A DNA stretch of 34,242 nt from NCBI GenBank assembly GCA_025997675.1, contig BNUX01000026.1:1-34242 (forward strand), given 5' to 3'. The notes under the pieces are model-generated. The model was not told where the DNA came from, ran no database searches, and saw nothing but the letters and a program-made list of their open reading frames with translations. This stretch comes from Spirochaetia bacterium. Lineage in GTDB: Bacteria > Spirochaetota > Spirochaetia > Treponematales > Breznakiellaceae. Made by a program: the position numbers and the translations under genes. Of the stretch, positions 21,174-30,024 are shown piece after piece (position 1 is the stretch's first letter; each line of letters opens with the position of its first letter).

Positions 21174-21686
21174 ATGGCAAAACAGGAAATCCAAAACCAG
21201 GCCGAGGCGGAAGCCAAAGCCAGAGAAGAAGCAGAGGCCAGGGCTAAGGCCGAAGCGGATGCCAAGGCCAAGGCCAAGGAAGAAGCAGAGGCCAAGGCCA
21301 GGGAAGAAGCAGAAGCCAGGGCTAAGGCCGAGGCGGAGGCCAAAGCCAGGGAAGAAGCAGAAGCCAAGGCTAAGGCCGAAGCGGAGGCCAAGGCCAGGGA
21401 AGAAGCAGAAGCCAGGGCTAAGGCCGAGGCGGAGGCCAAAGCCAGGGAAGAAGCAGAAGCCAGAGCTAAGGCAGAGGCCAAAGCCAAGGAAGAAGCAGAA
21501 GCCAGAGCTAAGGCCGAGGCCAAAACCCCCGCGCAGATCCGCCATAAAACGCAGTATTCGCAATATCGCTGCGCCGGGCTGGTGCTGACGCAAAAAGCGG
21601 AAACCCACGATGTGACCGAATCGCAGTTGGAAAAACTGCGGCACGATCCCTGGGTAGTGATTGAAAAAGAAACGGAGCGGAAATGA
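21174..21686 (+). CDS. Head-associated protein with long charged helix (gp35-like C-terminus)
   Basis: The 170-aa protein consists of about 105 residues of tandem Ala/Glu/Lys/Arg repeats (unit [16 protein letters not shown]) followed by a ~50-aa domain: [45 protein letters not shown]. The latter resembles the small HI1506/gp35-type head protein located after the major head gene in Mu-like phages. The repeat part is likely a single alpha-helix or coiled coil. It is an addition not usual for the family. The strong GGAGG site and the overlap with the DUF1320 gene support translation. The repeat length may vary between strains. Confidence 0.82.
   Translation: MAKQEIQNQAEAEAKAREEAEARAKAEADAKAKAKEEAEAKAREEAEARAKAEAEAKAREEAEAKAKAEAEAKAREEAEARAKAEAEAKAREEAEARAKAEAKAKEEAEARAKAEAKTPAQIRHKTQYSQYRCAGLVLTQKAETHDVTESQLEKLRHDPWVVIEKETERK
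21201..21525 (+). repeat. 48-bp tandem repeat array
   Basis: About six to seven copies, some shortened to 42 bp, encode the 16-residue unit [16 protein letters not shown]. Copies differ mainly by silent or conservative changes (Lys/Arg). The array is prone to slippage, and the number of copies may be strain-specific or misassembled. Confidence 0.85.
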
Positions 21687-22114
21687 TCCTGATTACTGTG
21701 GAGCAGTTTTTATCCATGCAGTCCCGGTCCGTTATCCTACCTCTCACGGAAGACGGCGACCCGGATACGGTGCGGATAGAGACCGCCCTGCGGCAATCTA
21801 CCGGGGTTATCGTGGCCCACCTTCCCTGGCTTCTTGACGAGGCTGGGGAAATTGGCCGCCCGGTCAATCCGCAGTTTGCCGATGCGCTGGAGGCGATTTG
21901 CGCCGACATCGCCCTTGACCGCCTGACCGACACCGTTACCTCCAGCGAAAACAGCCGGAACAAATACAAGGAAAGCTTGGGGCTGCTGGAGAAGATCAAC
22001 CGGGAATATCAGGGCGGCCTTGAAGGGCCGGGTTATCAGGAATCGGAAGTGGTTATATCCGGCGAGGGCGGAATTGATGACGGCAGATTTTTCAAAAAAG
22101 GTAAGGTGTTTTAA
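21683..22114 (+). CDS. gp36-like head-tail joining protein (DUF1320)
   Basis: The 143-aa protein matches DUF1320 (Mu gp36): [20 protein letters not shown], then [20 protein letters not shown], and [19 protein letters not shown] with the acidic C-terminal tail. It forms part of the neck or head-tail connector in related phages. It overlaps its neighbours by four bases on the upstream side and one base downstream (TAATG). Placement between the head and tail proteins is standard. Confidence 0.85.
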   Translation: MILITVEQFLSMQSRSVILPLTEDGDPDTVRIETALRQSTGVIVAHLPWLLDEAGEIGRPVNPQFADALEAICADIALDRLTDTVTSSENSRNKYKESLGLLEKINREYQGGLEGPGYQESEVVISGEGGIDDGRFFKKGKVF

Positions 22115-22641
22115 TGGCCGATGACCAGGGAGCTTCAGTCAGTTTTGATCTCAAGGAAGTTAGCGCGGTAAAAAAGCTGCTTGCAAAGGCACCATTGGAC
22201 AGCATGGATCGGAGCCGCCTGCTGCAAAGTATCGGTGTGGAGATGGAGGCCCAAACCCAGGAACGTTTTGATACGCAGAAAAGTCCTGACGGTGATTCCT
22301 GGAAAGCCCTGGCACAAAAAACAACGGCGTATTATGCGAGTAAGGGGCTACTGGGCGCACGATCAATTCTGGTTGGCGAGGGAACCCTACGGGATAGTAT
22401 CACCAGCGAGGTCCAGGGTGGGGCTTGGTCAACGCTCGTAGGAGCAACAATGGAATACGCCGCCGTTCACCAGTTCGGCGCAGAAATAAAACCGAAAAGC
22501 GCCAAGGCCCTGTTTGTACCGGGTTATGGAAAATTGCAAAAGGTAAATATTCCGGCGCGTCCTTACATCGGCGTTTCGTCCGATGACGTGAAAGCGATTG
22601 AAAATGTAGTTACGGCTTTTCTTGAAGGAAATATAAAATGA
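22114..22641 (+). CDS. Virion morphogenesis protein (Mu gpG-like)
   Basis: The 175-aa protein resembles phage virion morphogenesis / tail completion proteins (gpG of Mu, gpS of P2): DRSRLLQSIGVEMEAQTQER, DGDSWKALAQKTTAYYASKG, LRDSITSEV, TMEYAAVHQFGAE and IPARPYIGVSSDD. It works in tail tip or head-tail joining in related phages. In Mu the gene lies next to gpF; here it lies between the gp36- and gp37-like genes, as in some other Mu-like phages. It overlaps the next gene by four bases. Confidence 0.85.
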   Translation: MADDQGASVSFDLKEVSAVKKLLAKAPLDSMDRSRLLQSIGVEMEAQTQERFDTQKSPDGDSWKALAQKTTAYYASKGLLGARSILVGEGTLRDSITSEVQGGAWSTLVGATMEYAAVHQFGAEIKPKSAKALFVPGYGKLQKVNIPARPYIGVSSDDVKAIENVVTAFLEGNIK

Positions 22642-23138
22642 GTGATTATCTTGAAGTGCGTGATGAAGCGGTCGAGCAGATTAAAGAAGGGATATTACCC
22701 CTGTACCCCAAAATGACTATTGAGGCGCATCCGGGGATTTTTACCGAGCAGTCCATCAAAAGGGACGCGCAACGAACCCCGGCGATCCTGACGAGCCTGG
22801 TAAAAACCAGCGAAGGGGATCGTAATTCTATCACCTTTGTAAGCTGGGTATTATACCGGGCCAGCAGCGAAGACAAATTATACAGCGGGGCATTAAAAAT
22901 TATTTCCACATTATCGCTGGTTATCAGAAAAGCGGATTTTGATCTTGCTATAAAAGATACGAACATCGAATCCGAGTGTTTGTATTCCGGTACGCTGGAC
23001 GCGATTAACGTTACCCTGTGGGCGGTCAAGTGGGAACTGGTACTCGGTGAACGCGCAATACAGGAACGAGGCTTGCTTGAGGGCCTTGAATTTTTTGATG
23101 AACTCAGGGGAACGGCTTTTGTCGGGCCTTCTGAATAA
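22638..23138 (+). CDS. gp37-like tail terminator protein
   Basis: The 166-aa protein fits the Mu gp37 family by position and pattern: a helical start (LEVRDEAVEQIKEGILPLYP), then strands (TIEAHPGIF, TPAILTSLVKTSE, ITFVSWVLYRAS), and a C-terminal strand region (LYSGTLDAINVTLWAVKWEL). It probably caps the tail tube or joins it to the head. The sheath gene follows after 20 bases with its own GGAGG site. Sequence conservation is modest, so position weighs strongly. Confidence 0.78.
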   Translation: MSDYLEVRDEAVEQIKEGILPLYPKMTIEAHPGIFTEQSIKRDAQRTPAILTSLVKTSEGDRNSITFVSWVLYRASSEDKLYSGALKIISTLSLVIRKADFDLAIKDTNIESECLYSGTLDAINVTLWAVKWELVLGERAIQERGLLEGLEFFDELRGTAFVGPSE

Positions 23139-23158
23139 ATAAATACGGAGGTTTAATT

Positions 23159-24622
23159 ATGCCTATACCTTTTAAGCAAATCCCTGACGTACTGTTAGTA
23201 CCGGGGCAGTATCAGGAGGTGGACAATTCGCTGGCCGGGAGTGTCAGCGAAATCAAGAAGGCTCTCATCATCGCCTGCAAAAGCCCTGCGGGAACGGCTC
23301 CGGCAGGAACGCCTGTGCGGGTACTTTCCGATCTCAAGGCTGCCGCCCTATTCGGATACGGCAGCCCCGCCGCGATTTTTGCAAAAACTTTTCTGGAACT
23401 CAACAAGATCGAGGAATGTTGGGTGCTGCCAGTGGACGCACCGGAAGCCGCTACGCCCTGGCAGAAAACATTCACGGTTACCGTTACCACTGCCCGGCAG
23501 GGCGCTGTGGCGATATCGGTGAACGGCAGAAAAATTGATGCTGCCGCCGTTGCCGCCGAAGCTACGGCTGACGAAATCGCCGCCGCGATTGTGGCGCGGA
23601 TCAACAGCGAAGTATGGCTGCCCGTTGAGGCCGAAACCGGAGCGGACGGGACATTTACCGTTAAATCAGTAGTAGCCGGGACGGGCGGAAACACCAGTAA
23701 GATCGTCATTGAAAGCGAAGCTGACGGAGTTACGATTACCGCAGGGACGACTACAATCGGCGCTCAAACTCCCATCATTAAGCCCCTGTTCGGAAACCTG
23801 GGCAATGTCCGCTACAACTACATGGTCAGTGATTTTTCCGATGCGGATAATATCGCGGCTTTGGCCGCCGAACTTGACAGCCGCTTTGGAGCCATGCGCC
23901 AGATCGGGGGCCGGGCTTTTGTAGCCCTCTCCGGCGAGATCGGCAGCGTAAGCGATGAGGGTACGGTGCTTGCCCAGGCCGAAGAGGTGAACAACCCCCA
24001 CATCGTGCTTGTGCCTTGCCTGGAAAATTCGCAGCTTCCCGGCGAATGGGCTGTCCGGTGGTGTGCTATCGCTTGCCGTATCCTTGCGGACGATCCTGCC
24101 GCGAACACCTACGATTTGCAGGTAACCGGGCTTGCTTCTGACAAAGAAGTTGATGCGGATACCCGGCAAATTTTGCTTATGGCGGGGATCGCCACCTACC
24201 GCCTGGACACGACCGGCAATGTGCTGATCGAGCGGCTGGTAACAAGCTACACCGAAAACTCGGACGGGGGCCGGGATACGAGCTACCTGGACATCCAGGT
24301 TCCCGAAACGGTTGATGCAGTGCGTACTTATATCAACGCCGATGCCAAAAAACGGTACAAGACCTGGAAGCTGGCCAGCACAGAAGAGAACTTCGGTTCC
24401 GGCGCGAAGGTAATGACCGCCGGAATTTTTAGGTCATTCCTCTGCGAACTGTATCAGACGGTTTTCATTAAAGACAAACGCTGGTGCCAGGACTTTGACG
24501 GCTATAAGAATTCCCTCATTGTGGAAGTCAAATCGGGCAACAAGACCTGGCTTGAGTACAGCCACCAGCCAAACTTGATCGGCCAGTTCTATATTGGCGC
24601 AGGATTACTGCAATTCAAATAG
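23159..24622 (+). CDS. Tail sheath protein (Mu gpL-like)
   Basis: The 487-aa contractile sheath protein begins FKQIPDVLLVPGQYQEVDNS, which is a sheath N-terminus. An insertion-type beta domain (about residues 100-200, PWQKTFTVTVTTARQGAVAI) and the conserved C-terminal part follow: LERLVTSYTENSDGGRDTSY, then LDIQVPETVDAVRTYINADA and RSFLCELYQTVF. Length matches Mu gpL (about 495 aa). Presence of a sheath shows this is a myovirus-type tail. Strong GGAGG upstream. The tube gene follows 12 bases later. Confidence 0.94.
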   Translation: MPIPFKQIPDVLLVPGQYQEVDNSLAGSVSEIKKALIIACKSPAGTAPAGTPVRVLSDLKAAALFGYGSPAAIFAKTFLELNKIEECWVLPVDAPEAATPWQKTFTVTVTTARQGAVAISVNGRKIDAAAVAAEATADEIAAAIVARINSEVWLPVEAETGADGTFTVKSVVAGTGGNTSKIVIESEADGVTITAGTTTIGAQTPIIKPLFGNLGNVRYNYMVSDFSDADNIAALAAELDSRFGAMRQIGGRAFVALSGEIGSVSDEGTVLAQAEEVNNPHIVLVPCLENSQLPGEWAVRWCAIACRILADDPAANTYDLQVTGLASDKEVDADTRQILLMAGIATYRLDTTGNVLIERLVTSYTENSDGGRDTSYLDIQVPETVDAVRTYINADAKKRYKTWKLASTEENFGSGAKVMTAGIFRSFLCELYQTVFIKDKRWCQDFDGYKNSLIVEVKSGNKTWLEYSHQPNLIGQFYIGAGLLQFK

Positions 24623-24634
24623 GAGGAATAAATA

Positions 24635-24991
24635 ATGAAACTTGAACGGGTACACCGGGTTATATCGTCCAGGCTGGGGGAACTGCCTTTGCAGGAGGGC
24701 GGATCAACTTTTAAGCCAGCCGGAAAAAAGCGGGAAACCAAATCGGGGGAAGTGCCGGAGAATACCGGATACACCGAAAAGCAGACCTTCGCGGAACTCA
24801 AGCTGAAGCTCAACGCCACCGGCGCAATCGGCGTGGAAGAAATGAGCGATATGGACGAGGACACCCTCACTATTTTTACCACGGGTGGCAAGCAGTATAT
24901 GATGCCTAACGCCTGGGTAACAGAACCGGGAGAGTTGGGAGACGCTGAAATGAGCGTTACCTATAACTGCGGCACGAGCCCAAGATTGTAA
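24635..24991 (+). CDS. Tail tube protein (Mu gpM-like)
   Basis: The 118-aa tube protein matches the Mu gpM family (about 118 aa): RVISSRLGELPLQEGGSTFK, GEVPENTGYTEKQTFAELKL, EMSDMDEDTLTIFTTGGKQY, then MMPNAWVTEPGELGDAEMSV. Its product stacks inside the sheath. It directly follows the sheath gene with a GGAGG site. Confidence 0.92.
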   Translation: MKLERVHRVISSRLGELPLQEGGSTFKPAGKKRETKSGEVPENTGYTEKQTFAELKLKLNATGAIGVEEMSDMDEDTLTIFTTGGKQYMMPNAWVTEPGELGDAEMSVTYNCGTSPRL

Positions 24992-25001
24992 GGATGGCAG
25001 G

Positions 25002-25385
25002 ATGAATAACAATCCATTTGAACCGGAAGTTTTCCGCCTGCGCGTTCCCATCAAAAAGGGCGAGGTCGAATACAAAGAATTGACGCTAAAGCCGCCTGTC
25101 CTTCGGGACGTTTTGCGGACGGACGGCCATGATCCTGCCAGCATCGGCTATGCCAGGGCTTTGCTTTCGGCGCTCTCCGGTGCGCCGGAAGCGGTGCTGG
25201 ATCAACTGGTGCCGGAAGACTGGGCAGATCTCCGGATTATTTTGGCTCGTACCAATATGCGCTTTATGGGGCTGGTAAACCTTCTCGACAAAAAACCGGA
25301 AACCGAGGAGGACAAAAGTAAAGACCCTACGGAAGCGGCGGAAAATATACCGCCGCAGAATTCCGGGCCGACCTCCGCCGCATAG
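25002..25385 (+). CDS. Tail assembly chaperone, short form (Mu gp41-like)
   Basis: The 127-aa protein corresponds to the Mu gp41-type chaperone: FRLRVPIKKGEVEYKELTLK, then PPVLRDVLRTDGHDPAS and VPEDWADLRIILARTNMRFM. The C-terminal tail (KPETEEDKSKDPTEAAENIP) is disordered, as usual before the frameshift region. It acts in tail assembly with the tape measure protein. A ribosomal frame change near its end would produce the longer fusion described at 25322-25513. Confidence 0.88.
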   Translation: MNNNPFEPEVFRLRVPIKKGEVEYKELTLKPPVLRDVLRTDGHDPASIGYARALLSALSGAPEAVLDQLVPEDWADLRIILARTNMRFMGLVNLLDKKPETEEDKSKDPTEAAENIPPQNSGPTSAA

Positions 25386-25513
25386 CGTGCGAGTTGTTGC
25401 AGATAATGCCTTCAATCGGTTTTGAGACCGTCATGGGTTTTACCTGGGCGGCGCTCAAAGAGTGGCATGAGGCGGCATTTGAAGTATACAAAGATATGCG
25501 GGGCGTAGGCTGA
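25322..25513 (+). CDS. Frameshift extension of the tail assembly chaperone (gp42-like)
   Basis: After the in-frame stop (25319-25321) the -1 frame is open to TGA at 25511-25513. It encodes YTAAEFRADLRRIACELLQI, then GFTWAALKEWHEAAFEVYKD and MRGVG, which is a typical chaperone C-terminal partner and fills the 127-bp gap before the tape measure gene. It has no start or ribosome site, so it must come from frameshifting between 25322 and 25385. An A-rich candidate site (GGCGGAAAATA, 25337-25347) is visible, but I see no canonical heptamer. Mu uses a -2 shift here; this one needs -1 or +2. The tape measure ATG overlaps its stop (TGATG). Confidence 0.78.
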   Translation, partial: RPYGSGGKYTAAEFRADLRRIACELLQIMPSIGFETVMGFTWAALKEWHEAAFEVYKDMRGVG

Positions 25514-27699
25514 TGGCGCGGCAAATTACGGCAGGGGTACTGCTTAACCTTAAAGATCAATTTTCCTCTAAAATCCAGGGAGTCGGGATTTCCGTCCAGG
25601 GCTTTGCCGATAAAGCGATCGGCGTGGCCAACAAAGTAAACCAGGCCTTTTCCGGGGTGGCCGGAACCCTGGGTACATTAGGCGTATCTATCGGGGCCTT
25701 GAGCGCCATCAAGTCAACTATTGATTTTGACGACCGCTTAACCCGGCTCGGCCTTACCGCCAACGCCAGCGCCCAGCAAATCAACAGCCTCAAGCAGCAG
25801 ATTTTTGAAGCTGCCCAAATGCCGGATGTCAAGCTTGATACCGATCCGATTGTCAGCGGCCTTGAGGTTGTTATGACCAAGGTCGGCGACCTTCAATTCG
25901 TAGAAGACAATGTGCGGAATATCGCCCTGGCGATCCAGGCTTCGGGGGAATCGGGCGATTCGATGGGAGCGGTTTTTGCCGAGTTTGCCAAGTTCGGTTA
26001 CACGATGGAAGAGATACTGCCCCTGATGAATGACCTGATTGCCCAGGGCGATCAGGGGGCTTTCACCTTCGGGGAGTTTGCCAAAAACGCCCCAGCTGTT
26101 TTCTCTGCCTACAGCGCTATCGGCACAACGCCGGAAAACATCCGCAAGGCAAACGCCGCCATGCAGATTTTAATGGCCGGAACCAAGAGCGCCGATATTG
26201 CCGTAACCGCCCTCAACTCAACAATGGCCGAATTAAGCGACCTAGAAAAACAAAACAAGCTACGTGGGATGGGTATTGATGTTCGGGATGGGGTTACCAA
26301 AGAGTTCCGGGACTTTAACGATATTATGTTTGATATTGTTGCCAGGGCCGAAAAAATGGGGAACGCCGACTTTTTTGGTACTATCTTCGGTACAACATCC
26401 ATGAACGCCATCCGTGCATACATGACCCAGGGTGAGCGGATGTACGATAGCCTGGTCAACCTTAGCGATACTACAGGATTACTACAACAAAAATCGGCGA
26501 CTATGGCTAATACCCTTAAATCGAATATTCAGAATTTGCAGACCGCCTTTGAATCCTTCGCCAGTAAAAGCCTTGCGGAGCCGCTAGAAAAACTAACCGG
26601 TCTCCTCAATGAGCTTGCCCAGAACCCGAAGAAGATAGAGGCAGGGATCAAGGGCATTGCGGCTGCGATCGGTATTCTGGCAGGAGTCAAGCTAACCGCA
26701 GGAATTGTTTCTTTTATCGCAAATCTCAAAGGTCTGCAAGGCGGCGGAGGTCTCAATGTATCGGGGTTAACCAACGCCGGAGGCGGCGCGGGAATTCCGG
26801 TACACGTTACCAATTGGGGCGGGAATGCGGGATCATCAATGCTGCCTGGATCGGGAACCAGCATAACGGGAACCGGAACTAATAATGGCGGTAATCCGCT
26901 CCAGCCTGCTACACCGCTTAACAGCCGCGATCCTCTGGGCGCTGCCCGGAATGCCGTGGGTAATATCACCGGGAAACAATACGCTATGGGCGCGGGTGGC
27001 GCGGGGATTGCCGCTGCTTTGGTGGAAATACCGCAAATGATGGGCGAGCTTAAGGCGATAGATCAGGATGAAACCCTTACCAGCCATGAGCGCGGGGAAG
27101 CGAAAGGCGGCGCAATCGGCGATGCAACGGGATCAATTTTAGGAGCCGCCGCTGGAGGAGCAGCCGGGATTGCGGCGGGTGCGGCGGTTGGAGCTGCCGT
27201 GGGTTCTGTAGTGCCGGTCCTGGGGACCGCCGTAGGCGCGTTGGTAGGGGCCGGGATTGGCGCTTTTGGTATGTGGCTTGGCGGTAAAGCGGGACGGGCC
27301 GTTGGCACGGCTATAGGCGGGGCTGTCGTGGGTGATGATGAAGCCGCCGCCCGATCCCCCGAAGCCATTTATAACGGTTCCGCAGGGATATATCCCGCGA
27401 TACCTGTCAATGATTTAATCCTCACCCCCCAGGGCCAGTTTAGCACCCACCCTGACGATTATATTTTCGCTATGAAAAACCCGGCTGATCTGGTTGGCGG
27501 CGGGCTGCGCTCCGAAATACACACTGTTGAGCGTATCCCCCAGGTCGTCCCTCCGGTAGTAGTGGAAGGCGAGATAGAATTACGAAGCGAACTTGTCATT
27601 GATGATAAGGGCTATCGGCTCCGGCAATCTGTAGGGAAAAATACTACCCCCTATAAATTCGCTGTAGGAAACGCGCAGAATGCGAGGCTGATACAATGA
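25513..27699 (+). CDS. Tape measure protein
   Basis: The 728-aa protein sets tail length and helps DNA ejection. The N-terminal part (VLLNLKDQFSSKIQGVGISV) precedes the TP901-like core (about residues 55-340: FDDRLTRLGLTANASAQQIN, LPLMNDLIAQGDQGAFTFGE, NSTMAELSDLEKQNKLRGMG). A hydrophobic segment follows at about 380-400 (GIKGIAAAIGILAGVKLTAG). The C-terminal region is Gly/Ala-rich with glycine-zipper character (about 535-610, ILGAAAGGAAGIAAGAAVGA). This may insert into the host membrane during ejection. It overlaps the chaperone extension by one base and the gpN-like gene by four bases. Confidence 0.92.
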   Translation: MARQITAGVLLNLKDQFSSKIQGVGISVQGFADKAIGVANKVNQAFSGVAGTLGTLGVSIGALSAIKSTIDFDDRLTRLGLTANASAQQINSLKQQIFEAAQMPDVKLDTDPIVSGLEVVMTKVGDLQFVEDNVRNIALAIQASGESGDSMGAVFAEFAKFGYTMEEILPLMNDLIAQGDQGAFTFGEFAKNAPAVFSAYSAIGTTPENIRKANAAMQILMAGTKSADIAVTALNSTMAELSDLEKQNKLRGMGIDVRDGVTKEFRDFNDIMFDIVARAEKMGNADFFGTIFGTTSMNAIRAYMTQGERMYDSLVNLSDTTGLLQQKSATMANTLKSNIQNLQTAFESFASKSLAEPLEKLTGLLNELAQNPKKIEAGIKGIAAAIGILAGVKLTAGIVSFIANLKGLQGGGGLNVSGLTNAGGGAGIPVHVTNWGGNAGSSMLPGSGTSITGTGTNNGGNPLQPATPLNSRDPLGAARNAVGNITGKQYAMGAGGAGIAAALVEIPQMMGELKAIDQDETLTSHERGEAKGGAIGDATGSILGAAAGGAAGIAAGAAVGAAVGSVVPVLGTAVGALVGAGIGAFGMWLGGKAGRAVGTAIGGAVVGDDEAAARSPEAIYNGSAGIYPAIPVNDLILTPQGQFSTHPDDYIFAMKNPADLVGGGLRSEIHTVERIPQVVPPVVVEGEIELRSELVIDDKGYRLRQSVGKNTTPYKFAVGNAQNARLIQ

Positions 27700-28994
27700 G
27701 TACCAACGCGCAATTTGACGCATCCCTGCCATCGCCCTACAAAGAAAACTGGCGGGAAGCTTACCGGAACGATTCCAGCGAAAGCCCCCGCATGGCAAGT
27801 TACCAGGCTCCAGGCAGCGAGGCGATTCCCTTCATACAAAAAAGTTTTCGGTTTTCCGGCGGGCAGTCCCAGGATACGGCGGAGTATCCCTTCGGCGGCC
27901 TCTGGTCAAACGAATACCTCAACGAAAAACCGCAGAGCCTCACCGTGGACGGCTATTTGCGCGGACCCGCCTATATTGCCCAACGGAACAAGCTGATAGA
28001 AGCGCTGCGCGTCCCCACCGATGACGATAATCCCGGCATTATTGATTTGCCCTTCTGGGGAAGATTTCCCGTGGTAGTCGGCGATAATTACGAAGTGTCC
28101 GAAAACTCTGACGAGCAGGGGCAATGCTCAATTTCAATTTCTTTTACCCGTGCCGGGGTAAGCATTACCGACCGCCAGGACGCGCTTTCTTCATCCGAGG
28201 TTCAGTTAGATACTGCGGCTGCAAATTTGGAGGCCGCCGCGATTGATGATTTTGATAAAGAATTTGACCTTGCCACGCTCCGGGCTGGTTTTGGTCAAAT
28301 TAAAATTATGCTTTTAAGTATTCTTGGCAGGATACAGGGAATAAAAACGGCCCTCAACACAATGACCGGGGAAGTGCTGGGAATTATCAATCTTATAAAT
28401 CAGGGCATACTCGCCCCCCGCGAACTGGCCGGGGCTCTTTTTAATACCATGTCTTCAATAGCGGGCGGTATCCTGTCAATCAAAACCACTGTTGATGTGT
28501 ACGATAAAAAAACCAGTACAAACAAACCTTCGCTTCCCCGCTCTGACAATGAAAGAAATGCCCTGATTTTGTTTTTATCGGCCAGCACCTACACGTTACC
28601 TATCGAGGCGGCTACCGTCAGCCAGGAAACAACAAAAAGGGGCGTTGAAAATCTGTATCGGATAGCGGCCTTTTTTGTATCGGCAAAGATTATCGCAAAC
28701 ATGGATTCCATTACCTACCGAAAAGCCGGAGGCTACTGGAAACTTCTTGAAAACCTGGAAGATAGTATCAGCCGGGAAAATCCTGCCGTATATGCCGCGA
28801 TCCGGGATTTGCGTACCGCTTTGTCAAGGGAACTTTCAGGCCGTGAATTAAATAGGGAAATAATCCGCACTGTTTCTATTCCGGCGCCTATTCTATATTT
28901 GGCTTATTACCTTGGATGCGATGAAGATAAAATTCGCTCCCTTAATAGTATTGCCGATTCTTTCATTATTGAAGGGGGGGTGATCTATGTCTAG
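27696..28994 (+). CDS. DNA circularisation/tail protein (Mu gpN-like)
   Basis: The 432-aa protein matches the gpN/DNA_circ_N family: ASYQAPGSEAIPFIQKSFRF, DTAEYPFGGLWSNEYLNEKP, LTVDGYLRGPAYIAQRNKLI, then FPVVVGDNYEVSENSDEQGQ (about residues 30-150). Variable helical segments follow. In Mu, gpN is a tail/baseplate protein ejected with the DNA and acting in its circularisation. The order (tape measure, gpN, gpP) is the same as in Mu. It overlaps the next gene by eight bases. Confidence 0.9.
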   Translation: MSTNAQFDASLPSPYKENWREAYRNDSSESPRMASYQAPGSEAIPFIQKSFRFSGGQSQDTAEYPFGGLWSNEYLNEKPQSLTVDGYLRGPAYIAQRNKLIEALRVPTDDDNPGIIDLPFWGRFPVVVGDNYEVSENSDEQGQCSISISFTRAGVSITDRQDALSSSEVQLDTAAANLEAAAIDDFDKEFDLATLRAGFGQIKIMLLSILGRIQGIKTALNTMTGEVLGIINLINQGILAPRELAGALFNTMSSIAGGILSIKTTVDVYDKKTSTNKPSLPRSDNERNALILFLSASTYTLPIEAATVSQETTKRGVENLYRIAAFFVSAKIIANMDSITYRKAGGYWKLLENLEDSISRENPAVYAAIRDLRTALSRELSGRELNREIIRTVSIPAPILYLAYYLGCDEDKIRSLNSIADSFIIEGGVIYV

Positions 28995-30024
28995 GATTAT
29001 TGTCAAAAACGCTACGAGCGGCAAGGAGCTTCTCTGGCGGCATATCAAAATCAAAAAATCACTGGACAATATTTGTCATACCCTGGAATTGGAAATCCCC
29101 GCCAGCGAACCCGCCAAAGTACATAAGCACGAAAAAATAGAAGTGCGTTATGAAAATCCTTTGGTAAAGGATTCAGGCGGCAAAAGGCGGGTTACCACCG
29201 TGATGGTTGATGAAATTACGGCAAACTCGGATCCGGCCAAACACAGCCTTATGGTTATCGGACGCAGCCCGGCGAGGGATATTATCGACTCAACGTGGTC
29301 TGGCATGCTGAGCAATATGACACTTTATGAAATCGCTAAAAATATTTGCGATAAATTCGGGATCGTCTGTACCAATATCCCCACCAACCGAGGCGATCCC
29401 ACAGAGCAAGTAATGATGTTTTCATGGGAGAATGAAAGCCCCTGGACAAAGCTCGTTACCGAGGCTGACAGCCAGGAAGCGGACGGCCAGGGTTTTATGA
29501 TCACTTCGAATGAGGCAGGCGGCCTCTATATCTGGCAGACTGCAGGAGCGGTACGGCAGGAAGGGTTTCATCTCACCGAAGGGCGGAATATCAAAACTAT
29601 CGAATGGAAAGAGAATGGGGCAGAACAATACCATGAGTATGTTATAACCGGCGGATACGGTGATCCGGTCAGCGTCATTGATAGTACCTGTAATAATAAA
29701 CGTATCCTGACAATCAATTTGACAAACCCTATTGTGGAGGTATCAAAACTTCAGCGCCGGGCGCAGACGGAAATGCGCCGCAGAAGGGAGACCCGCACGA
29801 CTGTTACCGTTTCAAGCTGGGGCCTTACAGATACGCAAATTAAAAACCTGGGAGCCGTAACCAATAAGAAAGAAATATTCTGGGTGCCGAATTTACTAAT
29901 CCCCGTTAGGGTTCCTTCGCTGGGACTTTCTGCTAATCTTTTAATTGCTGAAGTTGAACAGGAAGCAACGCCTGAAACCATGAGCAGCACGATAAGCCTG
30001 GTAAACCGGGAGGCGTACCTTTGA
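28987..30024 (+). CDS. Baseplate hub protein (Mu gpP/gp44-like)
   Basis: The 345-aa protein is of the gpP / late control D type: ITANSDPAKHSLMVIGRSPA, then ARDIIDSTWSGMLSNMTLYE, KICDKFGIVCTNIPTNR and the C-terminal strand-rich part GAEQYHEYVITGGYGDP, plus KLQRRAQTEMRRRRETRTTV. These form the trimeric hub connecting tube and spike. It follows gpN and precedes the spike gene, whose TTG start overlaps its stop. Confidence 0.9.
   Translation: MSRIIVKNATSGKELLWRHIKIKKSLDNICHTLELEIPASEPAKVHKHEKIEVRYENPLVKDSGGKRRVTTVMVDEITANSDPAKHSLMVIGRSPARDIIDSTWSGMLSNMTLYEIAKNICDKFGIVCTNIPTNRGDPTEQVMMFSWENESPWTKLVTEADSQEADGQGFMITSNEAGGLYIWQTAGAVRQEGFHLTEGRNIKTIEWKENGAEQYHEYVITGGYGDPVSVIDSTCNNKRILTINLTNPIVEVSKLQRRAQTEMRRRRETRTTVTVSSWGLTDTQIKNLGAVTNKKEIFWVPNLLIPVRVPSLGLSANLLIAEVEQEATPETMSSTISLVNREAYL

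Noticed and set aside
21122..21523. Minus-strand 133-codon ORF of Ala/Ser/Leu repeats
   Set aside because: It is the mirror of the 48-bp repeat array in the plus-strand head protein, with no ribosome site or independent context.
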